Part shown: piece after piece, positions 41,955 through 52,072 of the stretch
Layout: each line of letters opens with the position of its first letter
Position numbering within the stretch: position 1 is the first letter of the stretch
Assembly: GCF_019492055.1 (NCBI RefSeq)
Contig: NZ_JAICBX010000003.1
Coordinates: 558,001 to 622,000 of the forward strand
DNA from: Flavimaribacter sediminis
GTDB lineage: Bacteria > Pseudomonadota > Alphaproteobacteria > Rhizobiales > Rhizobiaceae
Direction of reading: 5' to 3'
Length of the DNA: 64,000 bases
The notes under the pieces: model-generated
What the model was told of the DNA's origin: nothing
The model's input: the letters and a program-made list of their open reading frames with translations, nothing else
The model's database searches: none
Program-made: the position numbers and the translations under genes

Positions 41955-42674
41955 TTGCCGCTCTCGCGGAGCTCATCCAAAGGCGTTCATTTGGGACTTT
42001 TTCTGGCCAATCATTACAGCAGCCTGAAAGGCGCGATCTTTATCATCTGCTACGGCAGATCAGGCTCGACCCTGCTGACACGCCTGATCAACACCATACC
42101 GGGCGCATGTATTCGGGGCGAAAACGCCAATGCGCTCATGCATCTCTTTCGCGCCTTTGAGGCGGCGCATCGAACGCGGTACGCACAAGGAAAACCGGAA
42201 CTCGCCGACACGGCCCCGTGGTTTGGGGCCGACAAGGTCGCGCCATCCGAGTTCGGCGACGCGCTCATTGATTGTTTTGTCCGACAGATCCTGAAACCGG
42301 AGCCGACAGCGACATGGCTCGGTTTCAAGGAGATCCGCTATCACGAACTGGGCGACAAGTTCGCGGACTATCTTGATTTCATGCAGAAATTCTTTCCGAA
42401 TGCGCATTTCATCTTCAACCGTCGGTCCCACATCGATGTCGCCCGGTCGGGGTGGTTCGCCCAGAGACCAGGAAAAACAGTCGAGAAACTCGTCGATGAA
42501 ATGAATGCGGCCTTTCTCGACTATCACGAAAAGCATCCCGGCAATTCGAGTATTACAGACTACGAAGATTTCTCTGAAGATCCGAGCCGCCTGAAACCGG
42601 TGTTCGACATGTTGGGCGAAGAACTCGATCTTCCTCGCTGCCGGGAAATCCTGAACGTCCGGTTGAAACACTGA
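41955..42674 (+). CDS. Sulfotransferase-like protein
   Basis: A 239-residue protein with the PAPS-binding P-loop FIICYGRSGSTLLTRLIN (about 29-46) and a later FPNAHFIFNRRSHIDVARSGWF segment that matches the 3'-phosphate binding region (R...S). The start is uncertain: TTG 41955 is used, and TTG 41991 is also possible. It precedes a convergent two-domain glycosyltransferase, so the acceptor may be a surface glycan. It probably uses PAPS, which would have to be made by an APS kinase not seen in this window. Confidence 0.78.
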   Translation: MPLSRSSSKGVHLGLFLANHYSSLKGAIFIICYGRSGSTLLTRLINTIPGACIRGENANALMHLFRAFEAAHRTRYAQGKPELADTAPWFGADKVAPSEFGDALIDCFVRQILKPEPTATWLGFKEIRYHELGDKFADYLDFMQKFFPNAHFIFNRRSHIDVARSGWFAQRPGKTVEKLVDEMNAAFLDYHEKHPGNSSITDYEDFSEDPSRLKPVFDMLGEELDLPRCREILNVRLKH

Positions 42675-42686
42675 ACAGCAGCCAGA

Positions 42687-44645
42687 TTACCGCATCTTCC
42701 TCGTCCAGCGTCGAAGTTCATTGCCAATGCGCGCGCCACTCATCATGACGCTATCCTTCTTGAAACTCTTTCTGGCGGATCGCTCTTGCTGCCTGGCGAT
42801 CGCGCGCTTGGTCTGAATGTGTTCAAGGTCACGAATACGAAGATCCATGAGCATCGCGATCTCGACGGCGAGTTCCCTTTCGAAATCCCCAAGCGCCTCA
42901 AGGAAGCGGCATTCGTATGTCCGCAACTGCGTTACGTCATCTTCGCTCTGCAGCGGAACGAGACCCGCAAGCTGCCCCGCGCAACGTTTGTCGCCATCAT
43001 CCATGTGGGCGAGATACCGCGCATGGGTGGCGATAACTCTCTCCAGTGCGAGCGCCGGCGTCCGCTGATCGCTATCAACCGGCAAGGGGTGATAGGCCTC
43101 CGGCGTCGGCAGAAAATGTCCACTGGCGCCGTTTTCCAGATTGCGGTGAACCCACTCCAGTTCGGCGCCCGTATCAAGCGATGCGTCGAAAGACTGCAGG
43201 AAGGCCGATTTTCTGAATGCGAAGCAGGAAAACGGGCCTGGCGCTCCGAACAGCGCGCGGGCTTGCATTGTCGACGGCGCGACGACTTGCGGTCCGTCCG
43301 GTCTGATCTTCATGGGCCTGTCGGAAAATATGTCGAAACAGACACATCCCGAATACGGGTGCTGCGCAAAGTAGGAGGCCGTCTGAGCGAAGCGGTCAGC
43401 GACGCTGATATCACCGATTTCAGCGATCACGCAGACGTCGCTTTCGGCCCTGGCGATCGCGTGATCGAACGCCGCGCCGCGCCCGACGCCATCGGTCCTG
43501 ACAAGCGCAAGCCTGTCGTACTCCCCTGACCATAGATCCAGAAGGCGGTCGGCAGTGTCATCGTCGGACCCGTCATCCACGAAAACGACCTTGAAGTTCC
43601 GCCAGGTTTGCAATCCAAGCATTCGGCGGTAGTCGTCGAGACGATCGCGGACGTTTCTGGCGACGGTCAGAACGGTAAGTTCCGGCGCATCGTCATTCGG
43701 AGGCGGCAAACACAAGGATTTGCGGAATTCAAACGCCTTCGACTGTCGCGTCGGCCGACGATAAACGGAGAAAATCCGCTGGACAGCGGATTTGTCATAG
43801 CCGCAGAAACCGATATAGGCGTCGTTTCGATCATACAGCGCGCTTTTTTCCGCCGCCTGTTCGGGAGCGTCTGCGAAATCGTGGATCAGAAGCGCCTCGG
43901 GCGTATACAGAAATCGCTCCGGACCGAAGAAGGGCAACATGCGGGCGCAGAGCAACAACCCTTCATGTCCGACAAGAAGCGGGTCGAAGCCGCCGAACTC
44001 GAGAAACAGATCCCGTCGCCAGATCGAAATGCCTTCGGCTGACGGAATGGCGGGCCGGATGCGGTCGCCGAGATCGTAATTCTCGGCAGACGATCCGCCT
44101 GGTGATTTCGGGACGATCCTGCCCCTGACCGCGACTGCGCCATGGCGCGCAATGACCGATACAAGCGCGCCAATCGTGTCTTCCGTGATTGCGCCGTCGT
44201 CATCGAGAAAAATGACGTATTCGCCGCGCGCCAATCGCGCTCCGATATTCCGCCCTTCAGAGCAGCCGACATTGAACGGCGCGTCGATCCGGACGTAGCA
44301 GTCCAGTCTGTCGAAAACGGTTTTCTCCAGGGAAGGATTGCCGTTGTTGACAAAGACCACCTCACACTCTTGCGTCCTGGAAACGCCCGAAAGTGAGAAA
44401 ACAAGCGCTGCGAAATCCAGGCTTTGCTTGTAATTGAGGACGACAATCGAAAATCTCGGATTTTCAGGCCCCGGCTCGCCGATGATTTTGCAATGAGGGA
44501 TCAGTTTTTCCTGGAATCCCTCCATCGCATTTCGGGCGGCGGCGTGATTGCCGGCAAGAAATTCTTCTCCGGCGCGCCCGAACGCCTTTTCAAGCGAGGC
44601 GCATGTCGTCGCTTCCCCGTTTATCCCGCTGTCAGTATCGTGCAT
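42687..44645 (-). CDS. Glycosyltransferase with two GT2 domains
   Basis: A 652-residue protein. Domain 1 (about 55-300) reads FSIVVLNYKQSLDFAALVFSL, NVGCSEGRNIGARLARGEYVIFLDDDGAI (DxD-type metal site) and WRRDLFLEFGGFDP. Domain 2 (about 330-560) reads LTVLTVARNVRDRLDDYRRML, VVFVDDGSDDDTADRLLDL and CVIAEIGDISVADRF, where the DxD is degenerate. The C-terminus is helical and basic. The tandem layout is that of bifunctional polysaccharide polymerases. ATG 44645 is chosen over TTG 44675. Confidence 0.85.
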   Translation of the reverse strand: MHDTDSGINGEATTCASLEKAFGRAGEEFLAGNHAAARNAMEGFQEKLIPHCKIIGEPGPENPRFSIVVLNYKQSLDFAALVFSLSGVSRTQECEVVFVNNGNPSLEKTVFDRLDCYVRIDAPFNVGCSEGRNIGARLARGEYVIFLDDDGAITEDTIGALVSVIARHGAVAVRGRIVPKSPGGSSAENYDLGDRIRPAIPSAEGISIWRRDLFLEFGGFDPLLVGHEGLLLCARMLPFFGPERFLYTPEALLIHDFADAPEQAAEKSALYDRNDAYIGFCGYDKSAVQRIFSVYRRPTRQSKAFEFRKSLCLPPPNDDAPELTVLTVARNVRDRLDDYRRMLGLQTWRNFKVVFVDDGSDDDTADRLLDLWSGEYDRLALVRTDGVGRGAAFDHAIARAESDVCVIAEIGDISVADRFAQTASYFAQHPYSGCVCFDIFSDRPMKIRPDGPQVVAPSTMQARALFGAPGPFSCFAFRKSAFLQSFDASLDTGAELEWVHRNLENGASGHFLPTPEAYHPLPVDSDQRTPALALERVIATHARYLAHMDDGDKRCAGQLAGLVPLQSEDDVTQLRTYECRFLEALGDFERELAVEIAMLMDLRIRDLEHIQTKRAIARQQERSARKSFKKDSVMMSGARIGNELRRWTRKMR

Positions 44646-44886
44646 GCAACCGGTCCCGACGTCTGTCGACAGCAAGCAGCGGCATATTCAACGGTCGCCG
44701 CCGGCAGTGTAATAAATTTTAATTTGCCCAAACAAAATATAGGCTATGAGAGGTACGATATTCTTCGGTTCAACGCAATGAAATGAACTTCGACAAACAA
44801 GACGCCGCCCCTTTGGCTGCAATAAAAAGACCCTATAATCAGCCGCTTGAATATTCGGCGGCTTGGCCTTGTCATCAGGAGACGGC

Positions 44887-46548
44887 GTGAAACTGTTTCC
44901 CAATGCGCCTATCGGCGCGTTTCTCGTCGCGATCGTTATCGCCGCCATTGCGCCGATTCTCATTTTTGTCGTCCTCGTCCTTCAACAACTCGAAGACGGA
45001 CAGCAGGAGTTGCTTGAACGCCGGGCGCTTCGGGACGCCCGCAGTCTGGCTTCGTCCACCAACCAGCTCCTGAGTGATATGGCGGCCAATATCCGGCTCG
45101 TCGCATCCGATCCTGAACTTGAGGCGGGAGACCTGCAGAATTTCCATAACAGGACGCAATCAGCCCTCAGGCACAGTTCTCTCTACGTCATACTTGTCGA
45201 GGAAGACGGACAGCAGCTCCTCAATACACGTGTGCCCTTCGGCACGCCGCTCGGCCCGATATCGCACTTGAAGTCGCTCGCAAGCGCGCTCGAAAGCCAA
45301 CGACTCACCGTGTCGGACGTTTTCTTCGGCCAGACAAGCAAGCAATGGGTCTTCAACGTGCTTCTTCCGGCGCCGCCGAAAACGAGATCAGGCGACGCGC
45401 TCATCATCACGCGCAACGCCGCCGAGGTCGCGTCGCTCATTTCCACAGACAGCCTTCCGGAAGGCTGGTCAGCTGCGATCCTCGACAGCGCAGGCCAGGT
45501 TGTGGCGTCCATAGGACCCGACCAGGCTGACACCGGCGAAACTTTTGATGAAAGGTTGCTGGCCAGTTTTGAATCGTTCAGCGGCGTCACTCGAGCGACG
45601 ATCGACGGAAAAAAACTGCTCAGCGGCTACACCAGACTGCCTGGCTGGAGCTGGAACGCGGTCGCCTGGGGGCCGATCGGATCAGGACAGGAAGCGATCC
45701 GGGAAACCTGGCGGTCGCTGATCCTCGGCGGCGTGCTTCTCCTGGCGATCGCCGTTTTCGCCGCCTATTTGGTTGCAAGACAGATCCGCAAGTCGATCAT
45801 CGGCATCGCAGGCATGGCGAACGAGATGGGCGAAGGCAAGATCGTCGCGCCGATCAATACGCCGGTGCGCGAAATCGACACGGTCGCCAAGGCGCTTTCA
45901 ACGGCGTCCTTCGATCGCAGCCAGGCGGAAGACCAGATCAGGTTAATCATGCGCGAACTGGCGCATCGCACCAAGAACCAGCTTTCCCTCGTGCAGGCGG
46001 CGATCCGCCAGACCGCCCGCAACGCCGAAACGATCGCAGACTTCAACCGCAGCATCGATGCGCGCATATCCGGGCTTGGCCGCTCGGTCGACCTGTTGAC
46101 GTCGGAACAATGGGCCGCCGTTCCTCTTGAAACGGTCATCCGCAGCCAGATGGAATTTTTCGGAGACATCACCGCGCGGCTCGACACCAGCGGCCAGACT
46201 GTGCTCCTGAAACCGGAAGCCACACAAAATCTGGGATTGATCCTGCACGAACTTGCCACCAACGCCGTCAAATACGGCGCCTGGTCCGTTCCCACAGGCC
46301 GCGTGAGCATCGAATGGGACATTGTGCGCCATCCCGACAAGCCCGAGGATCTCGAAATCAACTGGCTGGAAATCGGCGGCCCGCCAGCCGTCGAACCGAC
46401 GCGAAAGGGTTTCGGCTCCCAGGTTGTCGTCAGCCACGCCCAGGCCGTTTTCTGGGGAGCGGTTACGACGCAATACGGAGAAAAAGGTTTCCGCTGGAAA
46501 CTCGTCGCTCCCCTGGCTTCCTTCATCGGCGTCAAGGACGACGAATAG
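44887..46548 (+). CDS. Sensor histidine kinase, HWE family
   Basis: A 553-residue two-transmembrane kinase from GTG 44887 behind AGGAGA. TM1 is FLVAIVIAAIAPILIFVVLVL, followed by a periplasmic dCache-like sensor of about 250 residues and TM2 (SLILGGVLLLAIAVFAAYLVA). The HAMP region is followed by the phospho-acceptor box IMRELAHRTKNQLSLVQAAI, and the ATPase domain has LILHELATNAVKYGAWSVP, the HWE/HisKA_2 pattern common in Rhizobiales. No response regulator is adjacent, so the partner is unknown. Confidence 0.92.
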   Translation: MKLFPNAPIGAFLVAIVIAAIAPILIFVVLVLQQLEDGQQELLERRALRDARSLASSTNQLLSDMAANIRLVASDPELEAGDLQNFHNRTQSALRHSSLYVILVEEDGQQLLNTRVPFGTPLGPISHLKSLASALESQRLTVSDVFFGQTSKQWVFNVLLPAPPKTRSGDALIITRNAAEVASLISTDSLPEGWSAAILDSAGQVVASIGPDQADTGETFDERLLASFESFSGVTRATIDGKKLLSGYTRLPGWSWNAVAWGPIGSGQEAIRETWRSLILGGVLLLAIAVFAAYLVARQIRKSIIGIAGMANEMGEGKIVAPINTPVREIDTVAKALSTASFDRSQAEDQIRLIMRELAHRTKNQLSLVQAAIRQTARNAETIADFNRSIDARISGLGRSVDLLTSEQWAAVPLETVIRSQMEFFGDITARLDTSGQTVLLKPEATQNLGLILHELATNAVKYGAWSVPTGRVSIEWDIVRHPDKPEDLEINWLEIGGPPAVEPTRKGFGSQVVVSHAQAVFWGAVTTQYGEKGFRWKLVAPLASFIGVKDDE

Positions 46549-46553
46549 GATTT

Positions 46554-47807
46554 TCAGGCCAGAGCCCGCATGGGCAGGTGATCGAAGCCCCGGAACCGCG
46601 CGCGTCTGGATCGGACCGCCGGACGCGTTCTCCGCAAATGAGGAAAGGCGGAGAAGATCTTCGACAGCGCAATACGGCCTTCGATGCGGGCGACCGTCAT
46701 TCCGGCGCACAGATGCGGACCGCCGGCGAAGGCAAAATGGGTGAACCGCCCACGGTCCAGACGAAAACTGTCGGGATTTTCAAAAACCGCCGGATCGCGA
46801 TTCGCCGCGCCAATGCACAGCGTGATCTGCGTCCCTGCGTCGAACCGTTCGCCGTCGATTTCGAATGCCTCGACCGCGCGCCGGTTGCCCAGCTGATTGG
46901 GGCTTTCCAGCCGCAGGATTTCCTCGATGGCGACCGGCCACAGAGACGGATCGTCATTCAGCATCGCGGTTGTTTCGGGCATGTCGCAAAGCATGTTGAC
47001 GCCGCTTGCAATCAGATTGGTCGTGGTTTCATGACCGGCGTTGAGGATGAAGATGCAACTGTGAAGCAACTCCTCGTGCATCAGGCCGTCCTCGGCGTCG
47101 ACGTCGCGTATCAGCCGGCTCAGTATATCGTCATCCGAAGGGGTCATTTCGGCGCGGCGGCGCGCGACCAGTTCCTTCAGATAGACGAGGAACTCCTCGA
47201 CTGCGCGGTTGCCCCATTCAAACTTTTCTTTGGGAATTTCCGGCTCGAGCGCGCCGAGGATCGCAAGCGACCAGCCGCGCAGCGGCTCCCTCTCGTTGCG
47301 CGGCACGCACAGGAGATCGCTGATAATCTCGATCGGCAGATGGATTGCGAACTGTTCGACCGCGTCGAATTCCGATCCGGGTTCGATATCCGCGATCAGG
47401 CTGTCGACGATCCGTTCCACCTGCGGCTCAAGGGGTTTCAGGGCGCGCGGCGCAAGAGCACCAACGATCGCGCGGCGCACACGCGTATGCAGAGGCGGAT
47501 CGCTGAACACCAGGCTCGTCGTGTGATGCTCGTATAGCAGGCTGTCTCCGAATTTCGGCTTGAACTCGATCTTCTTGTCTGACGAGAAGGTCTTCGTGTC
47601 GCGATAGATCCTGTCCAGGTCCGCATGGCGCGTCAGAAGGATCGAGCCGTCCGGCATGCGCCGCACCGGCGTATCGCGCCGCATGCGGTGATAAAAGGGA
47701 AAGGGATTTTCGTAGAAGGCGTCCGGCAATCGGCGGAGGTCGAAGCCGCGGATCGTTTCCGGCGACGCCAATTCAATACGCTCATAGGTGTCCGGAACAA
47801 CAGACAT
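46554..47807 (-). CDS. Cytochrome P450
   Basis: A 417-residue soluble P450 from ATG 47807. It has I-helix IFILNAGHETTTNLIASG (oxygen activation), K-helix EEILRLESP (ExxR), and the haem loop FAFAGGPHLCAGMTVARIEG with the axial cysteine. The length is normal for class I bacterial P450s, which need separate ferredoxin and reductase partners; none lie here. The substrate is unknown. It ends 5 bp from the convergent kinase gene. Confidence 0.94.
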   Translation of the reverse strand: MSVVPDTYERIELASPETIRGFDLRRLPDAFYENPFPFYHRMRRDTPVRRMPDGSILLTRHADLDRIYRDTKTFSSDKKIEFKPKFGDSLLYEHHTTSLVFSDPPLHTRVRRAIVGALAPRALKPLEPQVERIVDSLIADIEPGSEFDAVEQFAIHLPIEIISDLLCVPRNEREPLRGWSLAILGALEPEIPKEKFEWGNRAVEEFLVYLKELVARRRAEMTPSDDDILSRLIRDVDAEDGLMHEELLHSCIFILNAGHETTTNLIASGVNMLCDMPETTAMLNDDPSLWPVAIEEILRLESPNQLGNRRAVEAFEIDGERFDAGTQITLCIGAANRDPAVFENPDSFRLDRGRFTHFAFAGGPHLCAGMTVARIEGRIALSKIFSAFPHLRRTRPAVRSRRARFRGFDHLPMRALA

Positions 47808-48058
47808 GACTTTCCTTCCCAAGCCCGTCTGGATGCCACGAAACCGCAAGATTGACAAGAATGGACCGGCCGGATCGGGCTTTTGGAGCCCGCTGGTCGA
47901 ATGACCCACAAACTCAATCGGCGTGAGCAAAATAATACTCGCGGATCAGCGTAGACAGCATTTCATTCCTTCAATCGGGAAGCCGGATTCATCACATTAA
48001 GGACAACATTGGCTCAAGGCCCCTGATCGGCGGCCAAGGCCTTAAAAAGGAACTGGTG

Positions 48059-49477
48059 ATGGCCCGCAAGCTCTCGACATTCCCGGCGTTCTTCAACGTA
48101 GCCGGACAGAAGGTTGCAATTTTCGGCAATGGCGACGAAGCCTTTGCGAAAACGCGGCTGCTCGCCAACACCGCCGCCGAAATCGTTGTTTATGGCGACG
48201 CCCTCGAGGCGTCGTTCGAGGATTGGATCCGTCAGAGGAACATCACGCGCGTCGCCGCTCCCTACTCCATCGATTTCCTGCAGGATTCGACGCTCGTCTT
48301 CGCCGCCACCGGAGACGCTGCGCTCGATGCGCGGATCGTCACGGACGCCCGCCGCCTCAAGATCCCGGCCAATGCGGTCGACCAGGCCGATTATTGCGAT
48401 TTCCTGACGCCCGCTCTCGTCAACAGGGCTCCGGTCTCGGTCGCCATCGGAACGGAAGGCGCGGGCCCTGTCCTTGCCCAGATCATCCGCGCGCGCATCG
48501 ACCGGATGCTTGCGCCGTCGCTCGGGCAACTCGCCACGCTTGCCGAATCCTATCGCGGCATCGTCGATCGCACTGTCCCGCGCGGCGCCGTCCGCCGCGA
48601 TTTCTGGCGGCGGTTCTTCTCCGGATCTGTAAGCGAACAGGTTGAAAACGGCGACTTGGCAGCGGCGCGACAGGCCGCCAATACGCTGCTTTCGAACACC
48701 GGCCGCAACTCGGGCTACGTATGGCTGGTTGGAGCCGGACCAGGCGCCGAGGATCTGCTGACGCTGCGCGCCCAACGGGTTCTGATGGAAGCTGACGCCA
48801 TCCTCTACGATGCGCTCGTACCGGAAGAAATCGTCGACATGGGTCGCCGCGACGCCGAGCGCGTCTCGGTCGGCAAGCGCAAAGGCTGCCACTCGAAAAC
48901 GCAGAACGAAATCAATGAGCTGATCGTCGACCTCGCAAAACGCGGCAAGCGCGTCGTGCGTCTCAAATCCGGCGATCCGCTGATCTACGGCCGCGCGGCT
49001 GAAGAAATGGCGGCGCTTCGCGACGCCGGCATTGGCTACGAGATCGTGCCGGGCATCACGTCCGCCTTCGCAGCCGCCGCCGATTTCGAGCTGCCGCTGA
49101 CCCTGCGCGGCGTCGCCTCGTCGCTGGTCTTCACCACGGGCCACGACCTGAACAGCGACGTGCTGCCCGACTGGGCGCGGCTCGCCGTCTCGGGCGCGAC
49201 AGTCGCCGTCTATATGGGCCGCACGGTCGCAGCCTCCGTCGCCGAGAGGCTGGCCGCCGCTGGCCTCGCCAGCGATACGGCTGTCGCCATAATCGAGAAC
49301 GCCAGCCAGGACGACAGGCGCCTGATGCACGCGACGCTGAAGGAACTGCCGCTGATCGAAACGCTCGATGACCTGACAGGTCCCGTCATGGTGATCATCG
49401 GCGACGCGGTCGCCGGCGCCAATTTTGAAAAATCGACCCCCCTTGTCGCGCTGGTTCCGGAATCAGCGGCGGCCTGA
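48059..49477 (+). CDS. cysG: Siroheme synthase CysG (multifunctional)
   Basis: A 472-residue protein that makes siroheme for CysI. The N-terminal dehydrogenase/ferrochelatase part begins FFNVAGQKVAIFGNGDEAFAKTRLL. The C-terminal uroporphyrinogen-III methyltransferase part contains VWLVGAGPGAEDLLTLRAQRVL, VRLKSGDPLIYGRAAEEM and YEIVPGITSAFAAAA. ATG 48059 (one codon after a GTG) has AAAGGA upstream. The C-terminal tail (FEKSTPLVALVPESAAA) is slightly longer than usual. It is the first gene of the sulfite-reduction operon. Confidence 0.94.
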   Translation: MARKLSTFPAFFNVAGQKVAIFGNGDEAFAKTRLLANTAAEIVVYGDALEASFEDWIRQRNITRVAAPYSIDFLQDSTLVFAATGDAALDARIVTDARRLKIPANAVDQADYCDFLTPALVNRAPVSVAIGTEGAGPVLAQIIRARIDRMLAPSLGQLATLAESYRGIVDRTVPRGAVRRDFWRRFFSGSVSEQVENGDLAAARQAANTLLSNTGRNSGYVWLVGAGPGAEDLLTLRAQRVLMEADAILYDALVPEEIVDMGRRDAERVSVGKRKGCHSKTQNEINELIVDLAKRGKRVVRLKSGDPLIYGRAAEEMAALRDAGIGYEIVPGITSAFAAAADFELPLTLRGVASSLVFTTGHDLNSDVLPDWARLAVSGATVAVYMGRTVAASVAERLAAAGLASDTAVAIIENASQDDRRLMHATLKELPLIETLDDLTGPVMVIIGDAVAGANFEKSTPLVALVPESAAA

Positions 49478-49502
49478 GGCAGATGAAAGCAGGAGTATCG
49501 AC

Positions 49503-49814
49503 ATGATGAAAGTACTCACGGCAAACCGCCTTGGCGATGGCATCGCCGTTTGGCTCGACGCCAATGGACGCTGGCTGGAACAGATAGACCATGCCCTGAT
49601 CGCCCGTCACGACGACGCGGTCGCCGCGCTGGAAATCGCGGGCAAGTCCGCCTTCAACAAGAACGTGGTCGTCGATGTCGCGCTGATCGATGTCGAAGAG
49701 ATCGACGGGGAAATCTATCCCGTCAGGCTCCGGGAGCGCATTCGCGCGGCAGGTCCGACGGTTCGCGCCGATCTTGGAAAACAGGCCGAGTTCCGCCCGG
49801 CTTCCGCAGCGTAA
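49503..49814 (+). CDS. DUF2849 protein of the sulfite-reductase operon
   Basis: A 103-residue small protein (KVLTANRLGDGIAVWLDANG start) that occurs between cysG and cysI in alphaproteobacteria. It lies 25 bp after cysG and 39 bp before cysI, with AGGAG ahead of the ATG. No catalytic motif is visible. By constant neighbourhood it is likely to help sulfite reductase assembly or electron supply, but this is inference. Confidence 0.88.
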   Translation: MMKVLTANRLGDGIAVWLDANGRWLEQIDHALIARHDDAVAALEIAGKSAFNKNVVVDVALIDVEEIDGEIYPVRLRERIRAAGPTVRADLGKQAEFRPASAA

Positions 49815-49853
49815 AATCCATTCGTCACGGACAAGAGGTCCGGGGAGTTATAC

Positions 49854-51524
49854 ATGTACCGCTACGATGAGTTCGACCACGATTTCGTACAGCAAAGGGT
49901 CGCGCAATACAGCGACCAGGTCGAACGCCGCCTGTCCGGTGAGATCACCGAAGACGCCTTCAAGCCGCTCAGGCTGATGAACGGCGTCTATCTGCAGCTT
50001 CACGCCTACATGCTGCGCGTCGCGATCCCCTATGGCACGCTCAACAGCCGCCAGATGCGCCGGCTCGCACGCATCGCCCGCGACTACGACAAGGGCTACG
50101 GCCACTTCACGACGCGCCAGAACATCCAGTACAACTGGCCGAAATTGTCGGACACGCCAAAGATCCTGGAAGAACTTGCCGAGGTCGAGATGCATGCCAT
50201 CCAGACATCCGGCAACTGCATCCGCAATGTCTCTGCGGATCACTTCTCCGGCGCTGCGGCAGACGAGGTCGCCGACCCGCGGCCCTATGCGGAAATCCTG
50301 CGGCAGTGGTCGTCCAACCATCCGGAATATTCGTTCCTGCCGCGCAAGTTCAAGATCGCCGTCACCGGCGCCGAGCGCGACCGCGCCGCAATCCAGGTCC
50401 ACGATATCGGCCTGCATCTGAAACGCGACGAAAACGGCGCGCTGGGCTTCGCCGTCTATGTCGGCGGCGGCCAGGGCCGCACGCCAATGATCGCCAAGAA
50501 GATCCGCGACTTCCTGCCGGAAGAGCACCTGCTCTCCTACGTCACTGCCGTCATGCGGGTCTACAATCTGCACGGCCGCCGCGACAACAAATACAAGGCG
50601 CGCATCAAGATCCTGGTCCACGAGACCGGCACGGAAGAATTCGTCTCGCAGATCGAGGCGGAATGGGAAAAGCTGAAGGACTCCGAACTGAAGCTGCCCG
50701 AGTCCGATCTCGCGGCCATCGCCAGCTATTTCCAGCCGCCTGAACTGCAGGACCGGCCTGAAGGCTGGTCGGGCCTTGCATCCGCCAAGAAAGCTGATCC
50801 GGGCTTTGCAGCCTGGGTGCATCAGAACGTGACGCCCCACCATCATCCGGACTACGGGGTCGTGACGATTTCCCTGAAGCCGATCGGCGGCATTCCGGGC
50901 GACGCCAGCGACAGCCAGATGGAAGCGGTCGCCGATCTCGCCGAGCGTTATGGCCATGACGAGATCCGCGTGTCGCATGAACAGAACCTGGTTCTGCCGC
51001 ATGTCGCCTTCGCCGATCTGGAGAAGGTCTATCGCGCGCTGCTCGACGTTGAACTGGCGACGGCCAACGCCGGCCTCGTCTCCGACATTATCGCCTGCCC
51101 GGGCCTCGACTACTGCGCGCTGGCCAACGCCCGTTCGATCAACGTCGCCCAGGACATCTCCAACCGCTTCGCGTCGCTGGAGCGTCAGCGCGAGATCGGC
51201 GAGTTGAAGATCAAGATTTCCGGCTGCATCAACGCCTGCGGCCATCACCATGTCGGCCATATCGGCATTCTGGGCGTCGAGAAGAAGGGTGCGGAACTCT
51301 ACCAGATCACGCTGGGCGGTTCCGGCGACGAGAATACATCGATCGGCCAGATCATCGGCCGCGGCTTCGAGCCGCACGAGATCACCAATGCCGTCGAGAC
51401 GATTGTCGAGACCTATCTCGGCCTGCGCGAAAACGCGGACGAGAGCTTCCTCGCCGCCTATCGCCGGGTCGGACCGCAGCCCTTCAAGGACGCCCTTTAC
51501 GGCGAAACGTCGAAAGCCGCCTGA
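49854..51524 (+). CDS. cysI: Sulfite reductase hemoprotein subunit (nitrite/sulfite reductase family)
   Basis: A 556-residue siroheme/4Fe-4S enzyme that reduces sulfite to sulfide with six electrons. Siroheme and cluster ligands are in CPGLDYCALANARS (about 418-431) and ISGCINACGHHHVGHIGILG (about 459-478); the N-terminal half has the parachute motif YGHFTTRQNIQYNWPKL. No flavoprotein partner cysJ is adjacent, as in other rhizobia, where ferredoxin or an alternative reductase is thought to donate. The gene overlaps the next by one base. Confidence 0.94.
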   Translation: MYRYDEFDHDFVQQRVAQYSDQVERRLSGEITEDAFKPLRLMNGVYLQLHAYMLRVAIPYGTLNSRQMRRLARIARDYDKGYGHFTTRQNIQYNWPKLSDTPKILEELAEVEMHAIQTSGNCIRNVSADHFSGAAADEVADPRPYAEILRQWSSNHPEYSFLPRKFKIAVTGAERDRAAIQVHDIGLHLKRDENGALGFAVYVGGGQGRTPMIAKKIRDFLPEEHLLSYVTAVMRVYNLHGRRDNKYKARIKILVHETGTEEFVSQIEAEWEKLKDSELKLPESDLAAIASYFQPPELQDRPEGWSGLASAKKADPGFAAWVHQNVTPHHHPDYGVVTISLKPIGGIPGDASDSQMEAVADLAERYGHDEIRVSHEQNLVLPHVAFADLEKVYRALLDVELATANAGLVSDIIACPGLDYCALANARSINVAQDISNRFASLERQREIGELKIKISGCINACGHHHVGHIGILGVEKKGAELYQITLGGSGDENTSIGQIIGRGFEPHEITNAVETIVETYLGLRENADESFLAAYRRVGPQPFKDALYGETSKAA

Positions 51525-52063
51525 TGACCGAGGTAACACTGATGAAGGAACCGAGATTGTGGACGCGGGACGGCTTCGTCGACGACGACGCCTGGACGAT
51601 CGTGTCTGACAAGGAAATCGTCGTCGACGGCAATTCGAAACAGGTGCTGCCGCTTGCGCGCTATCTTGATATGGACGATTCCTTGCGGACCCGCGCCGTC
51701 GGCGTTCTGCTTGGCCCGGCCGACGACGTGATGGATCTCGAGCCGTTTCTCGACCGGCTCGATCTGATCGCCGTGACTTTTCCCGCATTCAATGACGGCA
51801 GGGCGTTCTCCCAAGCCTCCCTGCTGCGGTCACGCCTTGGCTATGCCGGCGACATCCGCGCAACCGGCGATGTTCTCATCGACCAGATTCCGCTGATGCT
51901 CCGCTGTGGTGTGACGAGTTTCAAAGTGTCGAACACGACCGCGCTCAAGCGCCTCGCTGAAGGGCGGCTGCCGGGCATCGACACCTACTATCAGCCGGCG
52001 GCCGTTCCGACGCAGTCTGCCGGAAAATACAGCTGGCGGAGGACGCCGGGCGCGGCCGCCTGA
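51524..52063 (+). CDS. DUF934 protein of the sulfite-reductase operon
   Basis: A 179-residue protein starting in a TGATG overlap with cysI. The central part FLDRLDLIAVTFPAFNDGRAFSQASLLRSRLGYAGDIRATGDVLIDQ is the hallmark of DUF934, which is always found next to cysI or cysH. The function is unproven; a role with the oxidoreductases is likely. It ends 10 bp from the convergent ABC ATPase gene. Confidence 0.9.
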   Translation: MTEVTLMKEPRLWTRDGFVDDDAWTIVSDKEIVVDGNSKQVLPLARYLDMDDSLRTRAVGVLLGPADDVMDLEPFLDRLDLIAVTFPAFNDGRAFSQASLLRSRLGYAGDIRATGDVLIDQIPLMLRCGVTSFKVSNTTALKRLAEGRLPGIDTYYQPAAVPTQSAGKYSWRRTPGAAA

Positions 52064-52072
52064 CTTCGGCGA

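Noticed and set aside
48014..49330. Long minus-strand frame (438 codons) opposite cysG
   Set aside because: Shadow frame; cysG has complete motifs on the plus strand.
49848..51788. 646-codon minus-strand frame opposite cysI
   Set aside because: Shadow frame rich in Arg/Asp/Gly; no motif, and cysI is certain.
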